64,000 bases of DNA from assembly GCA_030765065.1 (NCBI GenBank), contig CM060977.1:157180052-157244051 (forward strand), written 5' to 3'. The stretch comes from Deroplatys truncata (Eukaryota > Arthropoda > Insecta > Mantodea > Mantidae). Position numbers and translations under genes: made by a program. Under the pieces are notes generated by a model that had not been told where the DNA came from, searched no databases, and worked only from the letters and a program-made list of their open reading frames with translations. Of this stretch, positions 21,206 through 32,398 are shown in pieces (within the stretch, counting starts at the first letter, position 1; each line of letters opens with the position of its first letter).

Positions 21206-21460
21206 CTTGATTTTGATGATCATGAAGCAGGGAGAAAAGAATAGGCTCTTGTAGGAATAGTTCGTAGACAAAAATTAACGTCATTGGGGAGAGAAAGCCA
21301 TGTGAATATTATCATCAGATGCTTGAATTCCGATGGTTCGTTAAACATGCCAACATCAATTACTTGTTCAAAAACGAAAATTACCAGAAAAGTTGAGGTA
21401 GGCACTCATACTTTTACATTCCTTAAAACAATTAAATAATCTGAAAAGTTGAATCAGACA

Positions 21461-22156
21461 AAAAAATGTGTGTTACATTCACATGACTTTCTCTACTCTT
21501 GTACAAACTGTTTTTACAAACGCTTATTCTCCATATGCTTCATGTTAATCGAGATGTTAATCTTATTGCTAATTTTCTTGTAGATGCAAGGGGAATTGGT
21601 GGGCTTTAAGCGATAGTCAAATATTTTAAGAGGTGGTTGCTATATGGAGTATTCCATTCTCTCTGCATTACCAGGACAAAAAAAATTGAATAACGAATTT
21701 GAGAAAAAGTATAAGTATTGGAAAATTTAAGGGAATAACAAGCAATATCTCGAAAATGGTTCACTCAGCAAAAAAAAAAAAAAAATGTATATGACATAAA
21801 TTATATATTTTAACACGATCTACATTTTTTGTGTAGTAAAATTTTGCCTATCTCTTATGGTTTACCAGTTATGCAAAAGTCGTTCACAATGAATACTTTT
21901 GGAGACATTCACAGAAAATTCGAGGTATACATTTCATTTGTTATGAAAATATCTTAAACATATGATATTTTAATCAAAATCATTAGAGCCATTTTTGAGA
22001 AAATTATAATTTTCGAAAATATTCAATGTAAAGGGTAGTCTGGAGTGGGGGGATTTTGTTGAAAACCTTCATGTCGCATCTCTGGAAGATACTGAACCTA
22101 AATACCAAGTTTGGTGTTTATCCGACTGTTCGTTTCTGAGTTATGTTGTTCACAGA

Positions 22157-22200
<44 letters not shown>

Positions 22201-22333
22201 CAACTTTCCAAAAATGCTTGTTTTGGATTCAGGGGGTCTCAAAACATGTATTTCCGGTGAAATCTCGGTATCGAATTTTTGGGTGGAATGCAATACTTCC
22301 CCTACTTACTATACGTAGTAGAGAAAGTAAAAA
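21461..22333 (+). repeat. TACGTA-end repeat family, young full copy
   Basis: About 870 bp, beginning at GTGTGTTACATTCACATGAC and ending TACTATACGTAGTAGAGAAA then GTAAAAA. The microsatellite within is the longest pure CA run of any copy (about 22156-22197). Confidence 0.85.
22156..22197 (+). repeat. (CA)n microsatellite, ~21 units
   Basis: Uninterrupted CA dinucleotides at the family's fixed microsatellite position. Confidence 0.95.
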
Positions 22334-22510
22334 TTCACCGGACTCGAACAATGAAGAATTCTAATTCAACTTTCCGACTTGCTGCCTACACCAGACTAGT
22401 TTGAAATAATAAATATCAGTATGTTTGTTTGTTTTTGATTAAGAAGCTCTATCTTCGAATTACATGTACATACTAAGTTATGGGTACCTATAGTTATTCA
22501 GCGGAGGGGG

Positions 22511-22686
22511 AATAAAAATCGTTATCATGGCTTCCTTCGGAAGGGAAGTAAAGCCGGTGGTTCCGTGTAGTAGATTTACACAAAATTTGGCCTCTGAGCA
22601 AAATTACCAGTATTTCACGCCCAATATCGATGGGACGTTAAGAGTAGTAGTTAAAGATCGTCCGTAAATAAAACTCAATTTAATTT
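22511..22686 (+). repeat. tRNA-derived SINE, family B, 5'-truncated
   Basis: Retains the body (ATCATGGCTTCCTTCGGAAG and GGAAGTAAAGCCGGTGG) and the tail AATAAAACTCAATTTAATTT. The tRNA head is missing. An 11-bp target duplication AGCGGAGGGGG flanks it (22500-22510 and 22687-22697), showing that this is a genuine 5'-truncated retroposition event. Confidence 0.85.
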
Positions 22687-22697
22687 AGCGGAGGGGG

Positions 22698-23113
22698 ACA
22701 CTTCCTGTACTGCGACCTATAGAGATCTATTGTGGCCTCAGGATGAATGAATGAGATGAAGGAACCGCAGGAGGCTACAGGCCACAGGGACGTGTGGAAG
22801 ACCCTAACATTTCCATAGACCCGCCCCACTGCTGGAGCCGCGAGATCTTTCCATTGAGCATGCATCCGCGTTATCTGTCCGGCACCGCCACCACGGAACC
22901 TAGAAGCACAGCTGAAAGATGAGAAGGAAACGGAATGAAAGGGAAATAATGATGGAAAAGAAATCGTGGTAGAGAAGAAACTACCCCAGAATTCGCCTTC
23001 CGACCCTGGGGAAACAGGAAAAGCACATGTTTAGAGTCGGCGGTCGCTGGGGATCGAACCGGGACCTCCCGAATGCGAGTCGCACACGTTAACTGCGGCG
23101 CCACCTCGCTCAG
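22698..23113 (-). repeat. tRNA-derived SINE, family A
   Basis: Minus-strand head GAGCGAGGTGGCGCCGCAGT, GCGACTCGCATTCGGGAGG and B box GGTTCGATCCC at about 23048-23058. The GC-rich body is shared with 4113-4565. The opposing ORFs are shadows. Confidence 0.72.
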
Positions 23114-23454
23114 TATATACTAAGCTATATTGTTTTTCGCATCTAAATAACTGTGATGTGTATTTTGAGAGCCACAGTGCATCTTTCTTGTATTATTTTA
23201 CATTTTAACAAGAGCGCACATGCAACGTTCCCGGTTACTGTTGTAAATGGTTGAGTTAACATACTGCTGCTCATGGAAAGTATGATCATAACAGGACTTA
23301 CACCAGAGTGAATAATTTGAAGGTTTCCAGGTTACATAAGCATTCTTTCCCCACGAAGTCTCACGGCCAACAAAACAGGGATACGTGATATTAACGCGGG
23401 TTAAAGTTTTATTTTATTTTATTTAACATAATCACTGCAATTTTGTAACTGACG

Positions 23455-23537
23455 TAGTACACACACACGCACTCACACACAAACACACAGACACATACTC
23501 GTCCTCTCTCTCTCTCTCTCTCTCCCTCCCTCTCTCT
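23455..23537. repeat. CA-rich then TC-rich simple repeat
   Basis: Imperfect CACACA (23460-23495) followed by a (TC)n tract (about 23500-23537) with interruptions. Confidence 0.9.
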
Positions 23538-23598
23538 GTAGGTGTGCGTCCATTAAAAGAAGAATGGGAAATTCAAATTGCTTTAAGAACAAAAAGAC

Positions 23599-24478
23599 AA
23601 TCTGTTGTGCTACATTCAGATGTCTTCTACCCAAGGTCATTTATTTTATATACTTCTATAGACTACTCTTACGAAAGCCTATTTATTTTACCTACTTTAT
23701 GTTAATCGAAATAAACGTTTGCAGAAGTAGTCTCATTTCACATTTAATTGTAGGTACAAGAGAGATACAGGAAACCAAAAGAATAGCCAGATGTTTTAAA
23801 GCTGATATATGCTGTCCTTGAAATTCCAAGACATTGTGACCACTATTTGAATAGCAATAGCACTTTCGGAAAATGACAAAAGTGTTAAAAAACTCAAATC
23901 AGTAATAATGGATACCTTGGAAATGACTAATGCCACAGAAAAGGTTATTTTAAATAAATCGTGTGTTTTAAAGAAGTTTTCAGTTTTGGTAGTAGTACAT
24001 TTTTGTCTATTTCTTATACTTAACCGATTATACAAAATTATACAAAATGTTTTCCGAATGAAGAGGACTTCACAGGCTATTCTCAGAAAATTCAAATATA
24101 TACAGTTTATTTGTCATTTAAATATCTTAGGTATACGATATTTCAATCAAAATCGTTACAGCCATTTTTGAGAAAATAAAAAATGTTAACAACTTTTCTA
24201 TGTAAAGGGTAGCTTGTGGTGGGGAACTTTGTTAAAAGTCTTCGTGTCGCGTCATTAGAAGATAGTGAACTTAAATACCGAATATTTATCCGACTTTTCG
24301 TTTTTGACTTGTGGTGTTCACGGATACACTTACACACACACGTGGACCTTTTCCTAAAATTACCTCTTTTGGATCCAGGGGACCCCAAAACATACATCTC
24401 CAGTAAAATCTCGATATTGAATTTTTGGGCGGAATTCAATACGTTCTCTACCTACCAGGTGCCTGATAAAGTAAAACG
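23599..24478 (+). repeat. TACGTA-end repeat family, old copy
   Basis: AATCTGTTGTGCTACATTCA at the start, ATGTTAATCGAAATAAACG, AATCGTTACAGCCATTTTTG, and at the end GGCGGAATTCAATACGTTCT then CTACCTACCAGG...AAAGTAAAA. Clearly diverged: the terminal TACGTA palindrome has decayed. The frame at 24216-24524 is the family's recurrent non-coding frame. Confidence 0.65.
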
Positions 24479-24579
24479 TCAGTGTGATTGCACTGACCTT
24501 ATCGATCAGTTGCTCTACATTTAATCTCCGAAAACGCAACAACGGCCGTAATATCACTTTATGTACGTTTAAATACTTT

Positions 24580-25059
24580 CAGTGCTAAGCTTACCTACGG
24601 GCCGGCGGTGCGAGTGCATCCCGGCTCGCCTCCCTGGCCGGCTGGGTGCGACTAACGACCTGCCCTTCAGAACAATAGCCACGCAACAAGCTCATTATTG
24701 TAACTTCCCTCAATTGGACAATTACTGCTCCAGAAGATTTTTTCGGCAGGTTCTAGTAACTTCACCTCCAGAACGTTCCACTTTGTATCCGGACCTATAA
24801 GGGGACTGCTCTGCCCAGTGAATGGAGTTCAGTTAGCCAAGAAGTTACGAAGTTGATAAGTAGACAGTACCGAGTGCAGTTCATTTTAGTTATGACTTAG
24901 CAGTTCAGTTGTGATTCGATTCGACGGATTAGTTGTGTTCTGAGTGTGTATCAACAGTGTCTAAAGTGTAACGTTTGTGTTGTGTAATGTTTGTGTAACC
25001 TAAGGATGTTTAACAGCAACTCGTGTTCTTCCTTATCGCGATTACGTTCATTCTTTACT
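24580..25059. other. Unassigned, less AT-rich segment with a TATA-like motif
   Basis: GC-richer than its flanks. CTATAAGGGG at about 24797 is followed about 25-30 bp later by CAGTGAATGGAGTTCAGTTA and a T/G-rich tract. This could be the promoter half of an LTR, but I found no matching ends. It precedes a LINE fragment without a clear link. Confidence 0.3.
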
Positions 25060-25332
25060 CCAACTTTCTCTGCACTAAAACGTAGAGTTGGTCTATTAAC
25101 AGGACATTGTGAGTTGCATGGGCATCTCTAAAAAATCGGCAAAGCAGTCGATCAAGTATATAGAGGATGCAGGAGAGTAAATGAAACGGATACTCATTTG
25201 CTGTGTCACTGTGAAGCTCTCGCAGTTGTTAGGGTTAAATACTTTCAGGAAATCCTGCAATTGCAATTTCAAGATGGGCCTACTAAAAGGCTTGCAGACT
25301 TTGCAAAAGAGACAAAGAACTTAGGAGATTAA
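25060..25332 (+). pseudogene. Non-LTR retrotransposon C-terminal fragment
   Basis: The plus-strand frame reads RRVGLLTGHCELHGHL, then GCRRVNETDTHLLCHCEALA, then QDGPTKRLADFAKETK. The LLTGHC-x-L-x-x-HL start and the C-x(9)-H-x-L-x-C-x-C-x-A-L pattern are typical of the C-terminal region of LINE polyproteins downstream of the reverse transcriptase and RNase H. One internal stop (after HL). Only the extreme 3' end is present, as usual for 5'-truncated copies. It is distinct from the LINE relics at 2.6, 9.2 and 29.9 kb. Confidence 0.6.
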
Positions 25333-25510
25333 ATGAAGGCAAGCACAATAGATCACAACTGTTCGCAGTGTATAGGGTATTTATTGCCCTCTCTTTCCTT
25401 TAAAATAAAACTTATAAAAGCCGACTCTTTTGTACCAAAATTACAAATGTTATATATAATATTTTTGCTGAACATGTTTTCATTGGAAACGAAACAACTT
25501 GGCTTATCTA

Positions 25511-26406
25511 CAAAGTAGCCGCTAAGCGCTAAGTAAGGGGCAAAGTCTGAATGTGTTTAAATTGTGTGATTATGCTCGTTTGTATGTCGCAGGTGCAGCT
25601 GCCTTATGTCTTGCTCTGCATCCGTCTTTTATCTGCACATTGTTAGGGAAAATGGCGAAAGCGAGACGAAAGATAATTTCGATCGACGGCTTGAATTCGC
25701 TGAGATCTAGCTGCAGATGCAGGAAGATGATCCTGAATTAGAACAACACGTTGTTTGGTCAAATTTCATGTGTCAGGTTCTGGTAGCAGACATAACTGTG
25801 CCTAATGGTGACGTGAAAACCCAATTTTTACTGTTTTCAACATGATTACCCGTCTCCGGGAGTGATGGTGTGGCCAGGAGTGACATACCGGGGCTTAATT
25901 GGACCTCTCTTTTTAGACGTACCTGGATCTTCTAAGAACCAACTTTGGTCCTCTCTTACACGCACAGCCACGCTGCATTACGCTCTGATAGTACGAGAAT
26001 GGCTTGATGAGTGGTTTACGAGAGTGGATTCGACGTCGGGGTGTTATTGAATAGCCCCCAAGATCATCCGACCTGTCTCCTACAGACTTTTTCCTTTGGG
26101 GGCTTTTAAAGGATAACGTTTACAAGCATACTAAACAAAACCAAGCTCATCTGCGTCAAGTTATCCTTCAGGAATTCAATGTAATTCAAATGGAGGTCTG
26201 TAGAAAGACGCGTGAAAACGTCCAATTAAGACTTCAAGCCTGCGTCGACTTGAATGGAGCCCAAGTTTATCATTATGTAGAAAATCGATAAACAGAAAGT
26301 TTTCATATATTTCACAGATTTCTTAATGGTAATAAAGTAAGTAATATTTTTGTATGACTTTTTCATTTCCCATCAAACATTTTCCCCTTACTTCGCGACT
26401 ACCCAG
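25511..26406 (+). mobile_element. Decayed mariner-like element (896 bp) with TA duplication
   Basis: TA at 25509-25510 and 26407-26408 flank inverted ends: the left end CAAAGTAGCC...AAGTAAGGGG and, on the minus strand, the right end CTGGGTAGTCGCGAAGTAAG followed by GGG. The interior encodes the second part of a mariner-type transposase. The N-terminal DNA-binding half is deleted. Confidence 0.75.
25660..26291 (+). pseudogene. Mariner-like transposase, N-terminally deleted, multiple lesions
   Basis: Segments spread over frames: RRLEFAEI and EDDPELEQHVVWSNF (first catalytic region, with Asn where mariner transposases have the catalytic Asp), PGVMVWPGVTYRGLIGPLFL at 25860, LIVREWLDEWF, then RSSDLSPTDFFLWGLLKDNV (third catalytic region) and AQVYHYVENR at the end. 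The family's enzymes cut and paste DNA with a D-D-D triad. Here the first Asp is replaced, the region of the second is disrupted, and there are at least two frameshifts plus stops, so it is inactive. Confidence 0.75.
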
Positions 26407-26408
26407 TA

Positions 26409-27030
26409 GAACTCAAAAGTAGAGAGTGAAATCTCTCGCAAATGAGTAAGCGTTTTGCATCCTTTACTGTAAACAGCCATTGAATATTAAAATATAATTT
26501 TCTCATATTATACGTAAAATGCACTTCAGGATATAAGAGTTCCAATGAAACGTTAATGAATAGTGGTGAACATTTTATCTTGTGCAAAATCTGTTTACTG
26601 TGTATTATAGTTTAGAAATTGTTATACCTTAATTGAAATATTTTACGTTATCACAGTGATGGTGTCTGTTTCTTTATAAAAGTCCAAACTGTAACACAAA
26701 AAGTCCAAACTGTAACTGTTACATAAAAAAATAGATCAGCCTTAATTAAGCACGATAAATCCTGTAATAACAGTGTCCAGCGTTATAACAATATTGAACT
26801 TTGTTGCAGGCGTAGCACGTTTTACGAAACGAGCAGCATATCTTTTTCGCGCTACCCCAATCGAAGCCAACCCGTCGTAAGCTAGGAAGGGCGAAGTTGT
26901 ATGCAGAAAACAATAACTACGCGTTTTTTACTATTTGAGTTCTAAGTGTAAACTGACAAGACACCCTTCTGCACTTCCCATCTTGTTAGACCTTTCCAAC
27001 AGTGACTGATCCTTGAAGTGATAAGATCCG
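26409..27030. other. Non-coding stretch
   Basis: No feature seen. AAAAGTCCAAACTGTAAC occurs twice in tandem near 26679-26715. Confidence 0.45.
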
Positions 27031-27033
27031 CCC

Positions 27034-27034
<1 letters not shown>

Positions 27035-27073
<39 letters not shown>
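27035..27073 (+). repeat. (AAT)n microsatellite, ~12 units
   Basis: Uninterrupted AAT trinucleotides. Confidence 0.95.
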
Positions 27074-27603
27074 CTAATCAAAATAAGGAGGGGAATACTA
27101 ATAAGATGGAGGAATAAAAGATCATATTAAGGATTAGAAAAGGGAGGAATAAAATCTAACGAGAGAAATAAAGTAAAGAACAGGTACGAATAAATAATCA
27201 GAACGTGAAATAAAATGCGTATTTTAGAACGAAGAGACTTGGTGAAAACTATAGAAGGGTGAAGGACTTAGGAAGGTACAGGAAAAGCAACATTAGCAAA
27301 CGCTTAAGTCCTATAGAAATCTGGTGGAACTCACAGGAAGCGAAAACAAGGGAACGGAAATCGAATGCAGTCAAGCACACAGAAAATCCAGTCAAGCGAA
27401 CTTAAAGTGGTAATAACAGACGCGGACGAGGTCAGAGCGACGATAAAACGAACCAAAGGAAAACAGAAAAATTTAGATAAATGACCAATAAGAAATGATA
27501 AAAGTCACGTCCATAGTAACAAGAAGGATCGAAACTAGAAAAGAGGTGTGAAATAGAAAAATTATCTATAACAGAGAGCAATTTCAGACGCGTGTAAGAC
27601 GCA

Positions 27604-27850
27604 TCACTTCGTGTCGTATAGTGAGGTAGGACAGGTGACTTCGTGTCGTACTGAGGAGCAAGAAAGATGTTAACGTAAATCACTTCGTGTCGTATAGTGA
27701 GGTAGGACAGATGACTTCGTGTCGTACTTTGGGGTAGAACAGGTGACTTCGTATCGGTCAAGGAAGCAGTAGAGATGTTAACATAAATCACTTCGTGCAG
27801 TGGGGAAGAGTAGATGACTTCTTGTCGCTAGAGGTAGCCAGATAGATGTA
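27604..27850. repeat. Minisatellite with higher-order organisation
   Basis: A ~30-bp monomer around GACTTCGTGTCGTA...GGTAGGACAG recurs. Monomers are grouped into super-units that each begin TCACTTCGTG and end GATGTTAACRTAAA: 27604-27679 (two monomers), 27680-27787 (three) and 27788 onward (decaying). The open minus-strand frame here is a by-product of the repeat. Confidence 0.85.
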
Positions 27851-28166
27851 GAAATTCAGAGCATTTCGTATCTGAGAGGGAAACAGTGAAGATGTCTAAA
27901 CTTAAGTCTTTATGTATTTGAAAGTTAGTAAAGGGTAGCCAGGAATAACAAAAGTCAAGTTATTATATTCACGTCGAGATATGTTTCAACTTCTAAAAGT
28001 AATTAGGAAAGAGTAAAGCACGTAAACAATAGCAGGGGATGATAGGAGGAATCGCGTCTTGTGTGAAGGAAAGCAGTGTGGATCTTCAATAAACGGGCCA
28101 TTGAGAGGAGAACTGTGAGTATCTTTCATTTCTATTCACACTCCCTAAGATAAAGACACAAGCAAT

Positions 28167-28979
28167 TGTAGCGGGAAATAGTTGTAGCGGGCTGTTATAG
28201 TGTTCTTCCTCGGCTAGTGATGCTCGTCGGTAGTTGAGTACTCAATTCCTACCTAATGCTAAGTTTCTTTAATCTCAGGTTCTAGTGGGTGAGGCAAGTT
28301 AAAAAATACACTGCAAGTTTTCCCTTTATAACTGATGTTTATTTCCTTGTTCAAATGAATAAGGGCGGCTAGCTTTTCCCATTTACTTTATCGCACCACT
28401 TGAATATTTATCAGGAGCCTATCTATCTTCACACGCATCCCCACCCTTATATGCACCCACGTGCATCTATAGCACCTTGCGTCGACGTGACTTCTTGTTG
28501 CGCTGAACTGGTAATAAACTCGGCAAAATCTGGTCTTATATAGGGCGGCTTACCCACGCCGTCCTCTACGTTTGAAAATGTAACGATGCTTCCCATTGGC
28601 CCTCAGGCCGCGTTACCCAAACATGTATGAAAATATGAGGTTTCAGAACCTTGCGCTTCAGCGCCATCATGTAGCGTTGTACCACTCTGTGCCAGGCACG
28701 GTCGTTATGAGTTCCAGGAATTCCAGCTAGCGCGCCCGTTGCTTACAAATAGCTCTGTACAAAGTTACATGTTGAATGTTTTAACATTCAGTGAATTAAA
28801 TTATTGCTATACAATTCTTATGTGTATGGTCCCCCTTTCATATGTTCAGTGTATAATATGTATGATATATCCCCTTTCACAATATTTCTCTACCTGAGTA
28901 GCCGGCAACAACATCAATCCTTCTGAAGAAGAAACCCAACACCAAGAAAATACCCTAAAACACATTAATCCCCGCTACA
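28167..28979 (+). repeat. Possible solo LTR (~813 bp)
   Basis: Begins TGTAGCGGG and ends CCCGCTACA, a perfect 9-bp terminal inversion with TG...CA ends as in LTRs. It includes an AATAAA (about 28513) and a TATATA-like promoter motif (TCTTATATAGGGCGG, about 28544). TGTAGCGGG is duplicated 17 bp into the element. No target duplication is visible (CAAT on the left, TCCT on the right), so the call is tentative; a MITE is the alternative. Confidence 0.45.
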
Positions 28980-29690
28980 TCCTTCATGCATCGATTTCAT
29001 AGAATGGCAATATCTACTGGCCTTCTTCAGGTCATGAATTGCCAATGGGGGGACAAAATGTGCTGCATATCAAATTTGGCTCTCACAGGCAGCTAGCGTT
29101 GTGTGTTGTCGGAAACACTCTCCTTTGTCAAGAGAATAAGATAAACTAGCCAGAAACTACGCAGAGAATAGTTATATAACATTGTAGAAGCTATAGCACT
29201 CCTTAAAATTTGCTCTTGTTTGTAAACACGTATTTGAATTTGAGACTATGCCTTTTCAATACAATTCTTTTGATTTGGCTGTAGGTGAGTCAGCAAGCAA
29301 ATTAGTTTTATACCTACAATAATTGTTTCTTACGGAATAAGTGTTTTATGTGATACAAAAAAACAACAAAAAAGGAGGGATCTCATCGTGGATACCTGGA
29401 AGAATACAAGTGAAGTGTATATTGGAGCTTGATTAAAAGTTGCAATTGAATACTTTTTAAAATGTTATAATCACTAAGACACGAAAAAATCCCTAATTGT
29501 ATATTGGCTATTAATGTGTTAATTATACTATTGGTAGTAAATTCTAAAACGATACAATTATACCATTACATTAGACAGAAGTAAACTAAAACTATGGCCT
29601 AAAAAGTATAAACATAACTACGAGATAAGGGGGTCTGTAAAGGATGTAATGTGCCTCCTGAGGATTTTTAGTAAGACTAACGTATTGCTT
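28980..29690. other. Non-coding stretch
   Basis: No supported feature. Confidence 0.45.
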
Positions 29691-29868
29691 TTCTTTTTTA
29701 GATATATAAGATATCTTTATTCGTTTCAAATTATTAAAGTTATTACACAAGTATTTAGTGCAAGGGTCATTGACCGTTCATACATATCTAAGATACACGT
29801 ATTGTGACAAACAGAAAAAGAAAACAAAAAGAACAAGAAAAAGGAAAATAGAGATAAATTATCTTTGT

Positions 29869-30642
29869 CTAACTGAACAAATTTGACCTAGCTTGGCGCA
29901 CTTTAGCCAAGAAATTGCCCAACCTCTGGTCAACCAGTAGCTCCCAACATGCCAATCTCTTTCTTGAGGGGCATAGGAATTTTTCTTTGAGTTTAATTGT
30001 TCGCAGGTTCTCCCACTGTGCACATTCCGCCAAAATATTTACCCAGTCCTCATCCAAATCACAGAATGGGCAGATTCTCCTGCCAGAAACGTGTCAGTCA
30101 TTTTTATGCCCTCCATCCCCCCCCAGTCTAAACCATGCCATTCCTGATCTTTCCTTTCTTCCTAAGTTAAGTATATATGCCTCTTTACCCCAATTCAATT
30201 TTATTTCATTTGCTAGACTTAGAAAAGGTTTAATTTTACAATCCGATTCTATTTCCTGTTGGTTGATTTCTCTTAGTCTTCTTTTGACTTCTTTCCATAT
30301 GTTTTTGTTATTTGTTTCAGCTCTTTGCCATACTGACCCTATTCCTATTCTCCTCAAACCTCTTTCCAAATCAGCTGCCCAAAACTTAAGAGACAGGTTT
30401 TCTCGCTGGTATTTATAACATTTGGATCGTAATGTGAAGTTAACCCCCTGCATCAGCCTCAGCCAGTACTTCACTGCTCTTATTTCGCAATGTATTGTGT
30501 CTCCATAATATCCCACCTCCCTTAATACCCCCGAAGTTGATGTGGCTTGTGAAACTCCAAGAACTTCTTTCCAAAATGCTACCTGCATTTTATTTACATG
30601 CTCTGCTCTTTCCCATCCCCAGATTTCACTTCCGTATAACAA
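29869..30642 (-). pseudogene. Non-LTR retrotransposon, C-terminal half of the reverse-transcriptase ORF
   Basis: Two adjacent minus-strand frames. The first (30642-30094) starts MLYGSEIWGWERAEHVNKMQ and includes AFWKEVLGVSQATSTSGVLR and VKYWLRLM, the thumb-like segment downstream of the LINE polymerase core. The second (30057-29869) gives DEDWVNILAECAQWENLR, the zinc-knuckle-like end, and finishes at a stop at 29869. A single frameshift near 30060-30095 separates them; translation across it suggests CPFC...H-like spacing is preserved. The polymerase core is absent, consistent with 5' truncation. Better preserved than its relative at 2640-3345. The clade (CR1/L2-like or similar) is not certain. 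Confidence 0.72.
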
Positions 30643-30719
30643 AACGGCCTTATCATAGAGTTATACATCTTTTCTAATGTATCTACAGGTACATCCGGTA
30701 TCCGTGAGAGGGTTCTTAA

Positions 30720-31037
30720 TAATTAATTTAACTGCCCTCGTGCTTTATAATTAGTTACTGATGCTTTTCTTTTACACTGTGGCCACCGCACGTCGAAACA
30801 GTTATGATATCCCCTCAACCGCCTCACGTTCTGATACTTACAATTACACTGATAATAAGCACATACCTTATTGTAAGAGATATTGGAAATGTCGTTCTTC
30901 TCAATTCACATATTTCTGGCATCTTCTCAGCAAATTTTCATTCACAGTCGAGAGTTCAATATCCAAAATTGAGCGAATTCCTCGCCTGGCGTTTTCTTTT
31001 AGTCTTACAATGTATGGGAATTTGTTGCATATACTGT
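30720..31037. other. Non-coding stretch
   Basis: No supported feature; possibly further untranslated LINE sequence. Confidence 0.4.
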
Positions 31038-31753
31038 ATTACTTTCTCTACTACGTATAGTAGACAGGCAAGTATTGCATTCCACCCAAATTTCGATACC
31101 GAGATTTCACCGGAAATACATGTATTGAGGTGCCCTGAATCTTAAATTTAGCATTTTTGGAAACATGTCCGTGTGCGTGTGTCTGTCAGTTTGTGAACAG
31201 TGTAACTCAAAAACGAAAAGTGGATAAATACGATAAATATCAAACTTGTTACTTGAATTTGCTGTCTTCTAAGGATAAATTGTGTATTTTAACGCGATCT
31301 ACATTTTGTGTAGTAAAATTTTGTCTATCTCTTATGGTTTACCAGTTATGCAAAAGTCGTTCACAATAAAGTATACTTTTGCAGACATTCTCAGAAAATT
31401 CAAGATATACATTTTATTTGTCATGAAAGTATCTTAAATAAATGATATTTTAATCAAAATCGTTAGAGGCATTTTTGAGAAAATTAAAATTTTCGAAAAA
31501 GGTTCATATAAAGGATAATCTGGGGTAGGGGATTTTCTTGAAAACCTTCATGTCGCATCTCTGGAAGATACTGAACCTAAATACCAAGTTTGGTGTCTAT
31601 CCGACTGTTCGTTTCTGAGTTATGTTGTTCACGGACAGACACACTGACGGTCTGTTTCCAAAAATACTTTGTTTGGATTCAGGGGGTCTGAAAACATGTA
31701 TTTCTGGTGAAATCTCGGTATCGAATTTTTGGGTGGAGTAGAGGAAGTAAAAA
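31038..31753. repeat. TACGTA-end family, foldback arrangement of two partial copies
   Basis: The left part (31038-31268) is a minus-orientation 3' end: CTTTCTCTACTACGTATAGT, TTCGATACCGAGATTTCACC and the GT-rich site. Directly after it, at about 31270, begins a plus-orientation copy that runs from the middle (ACGCGATCTACATTTTGTGT) to the 3' end (GGTGAAATCTCGGTATCGAA) at 31753. The two 3' ends therefore point outward, giving ~225-bp inverted repeats around a ~290-bp centre. The right terminus has lost the palindrome (GGGTGGAGTAGAGGAAGTAA). Confidence 0.75.
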
Positions 31754-32398
31754 GTACAATAACTTACAGAAGCTGCCATTGCTGAAAAACACCAAGAAAT
31801 ATCTCGAAGCCTGATAAAACTTAAACCACTTAACAGTTTTAGAGGATATCCGTGTATACTTTCCTAATATATACCGTCGCAAAATAGTTGGCTATATGTA
31901 GACACTCGCCTCTCAATCCACATAGCCCCACGATTTCCAGATTGTCAACGCGACGAAGTTCTGGTGAAGAGTTGTCTTAAAGAAGGAACCTACGCCAATT
32001 GAAAGATGTTCTCTTGCAGGAAACTGGAGGAAATATTCCACAAGATTATCTATAAAATATTATGCATAATGCCTAGAAAGAGAACAGCAGACATACTCAG
32101 AAAGTTCTCTAAAGTTCCAAAACCAAATAGATGAACGTTAAATAAGCGAACGGTTTAGCCATTACCGTTTCATGGCACAATCGTTTTATCAAGTATTTCC
32201 TAGTTAACTACCTTTATTCTAGACTTTGATGTCTAGAATACGTGAATATATACCAGGATCTCTGAATATATCTCTTGTTACAGAAACTAAATATCAAGTG
32301 GGGATAATGAGGCTGCAATAAGAATTTGTCACCCTCGTACATAAAATTGGCCTCGATAAATGCTGAAAGAATGTAAATTCTGATCATTTGTAAGTCAG
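31754..32398. other. Non-coding stretch
   Basis: No supported feature. Confidence 0.45.

Noticed and set aside
27432..27791. 119-codon minus-strand ORF with internal repeats
   Set aside because: Translation of the minisatellite; the protein repeats simply follow the DNA repeat.
27035..27850. CRISPR-like array
   Set aside because: Monomers are contiguous with no unique spacers, and the context is a eukaryotic genome.
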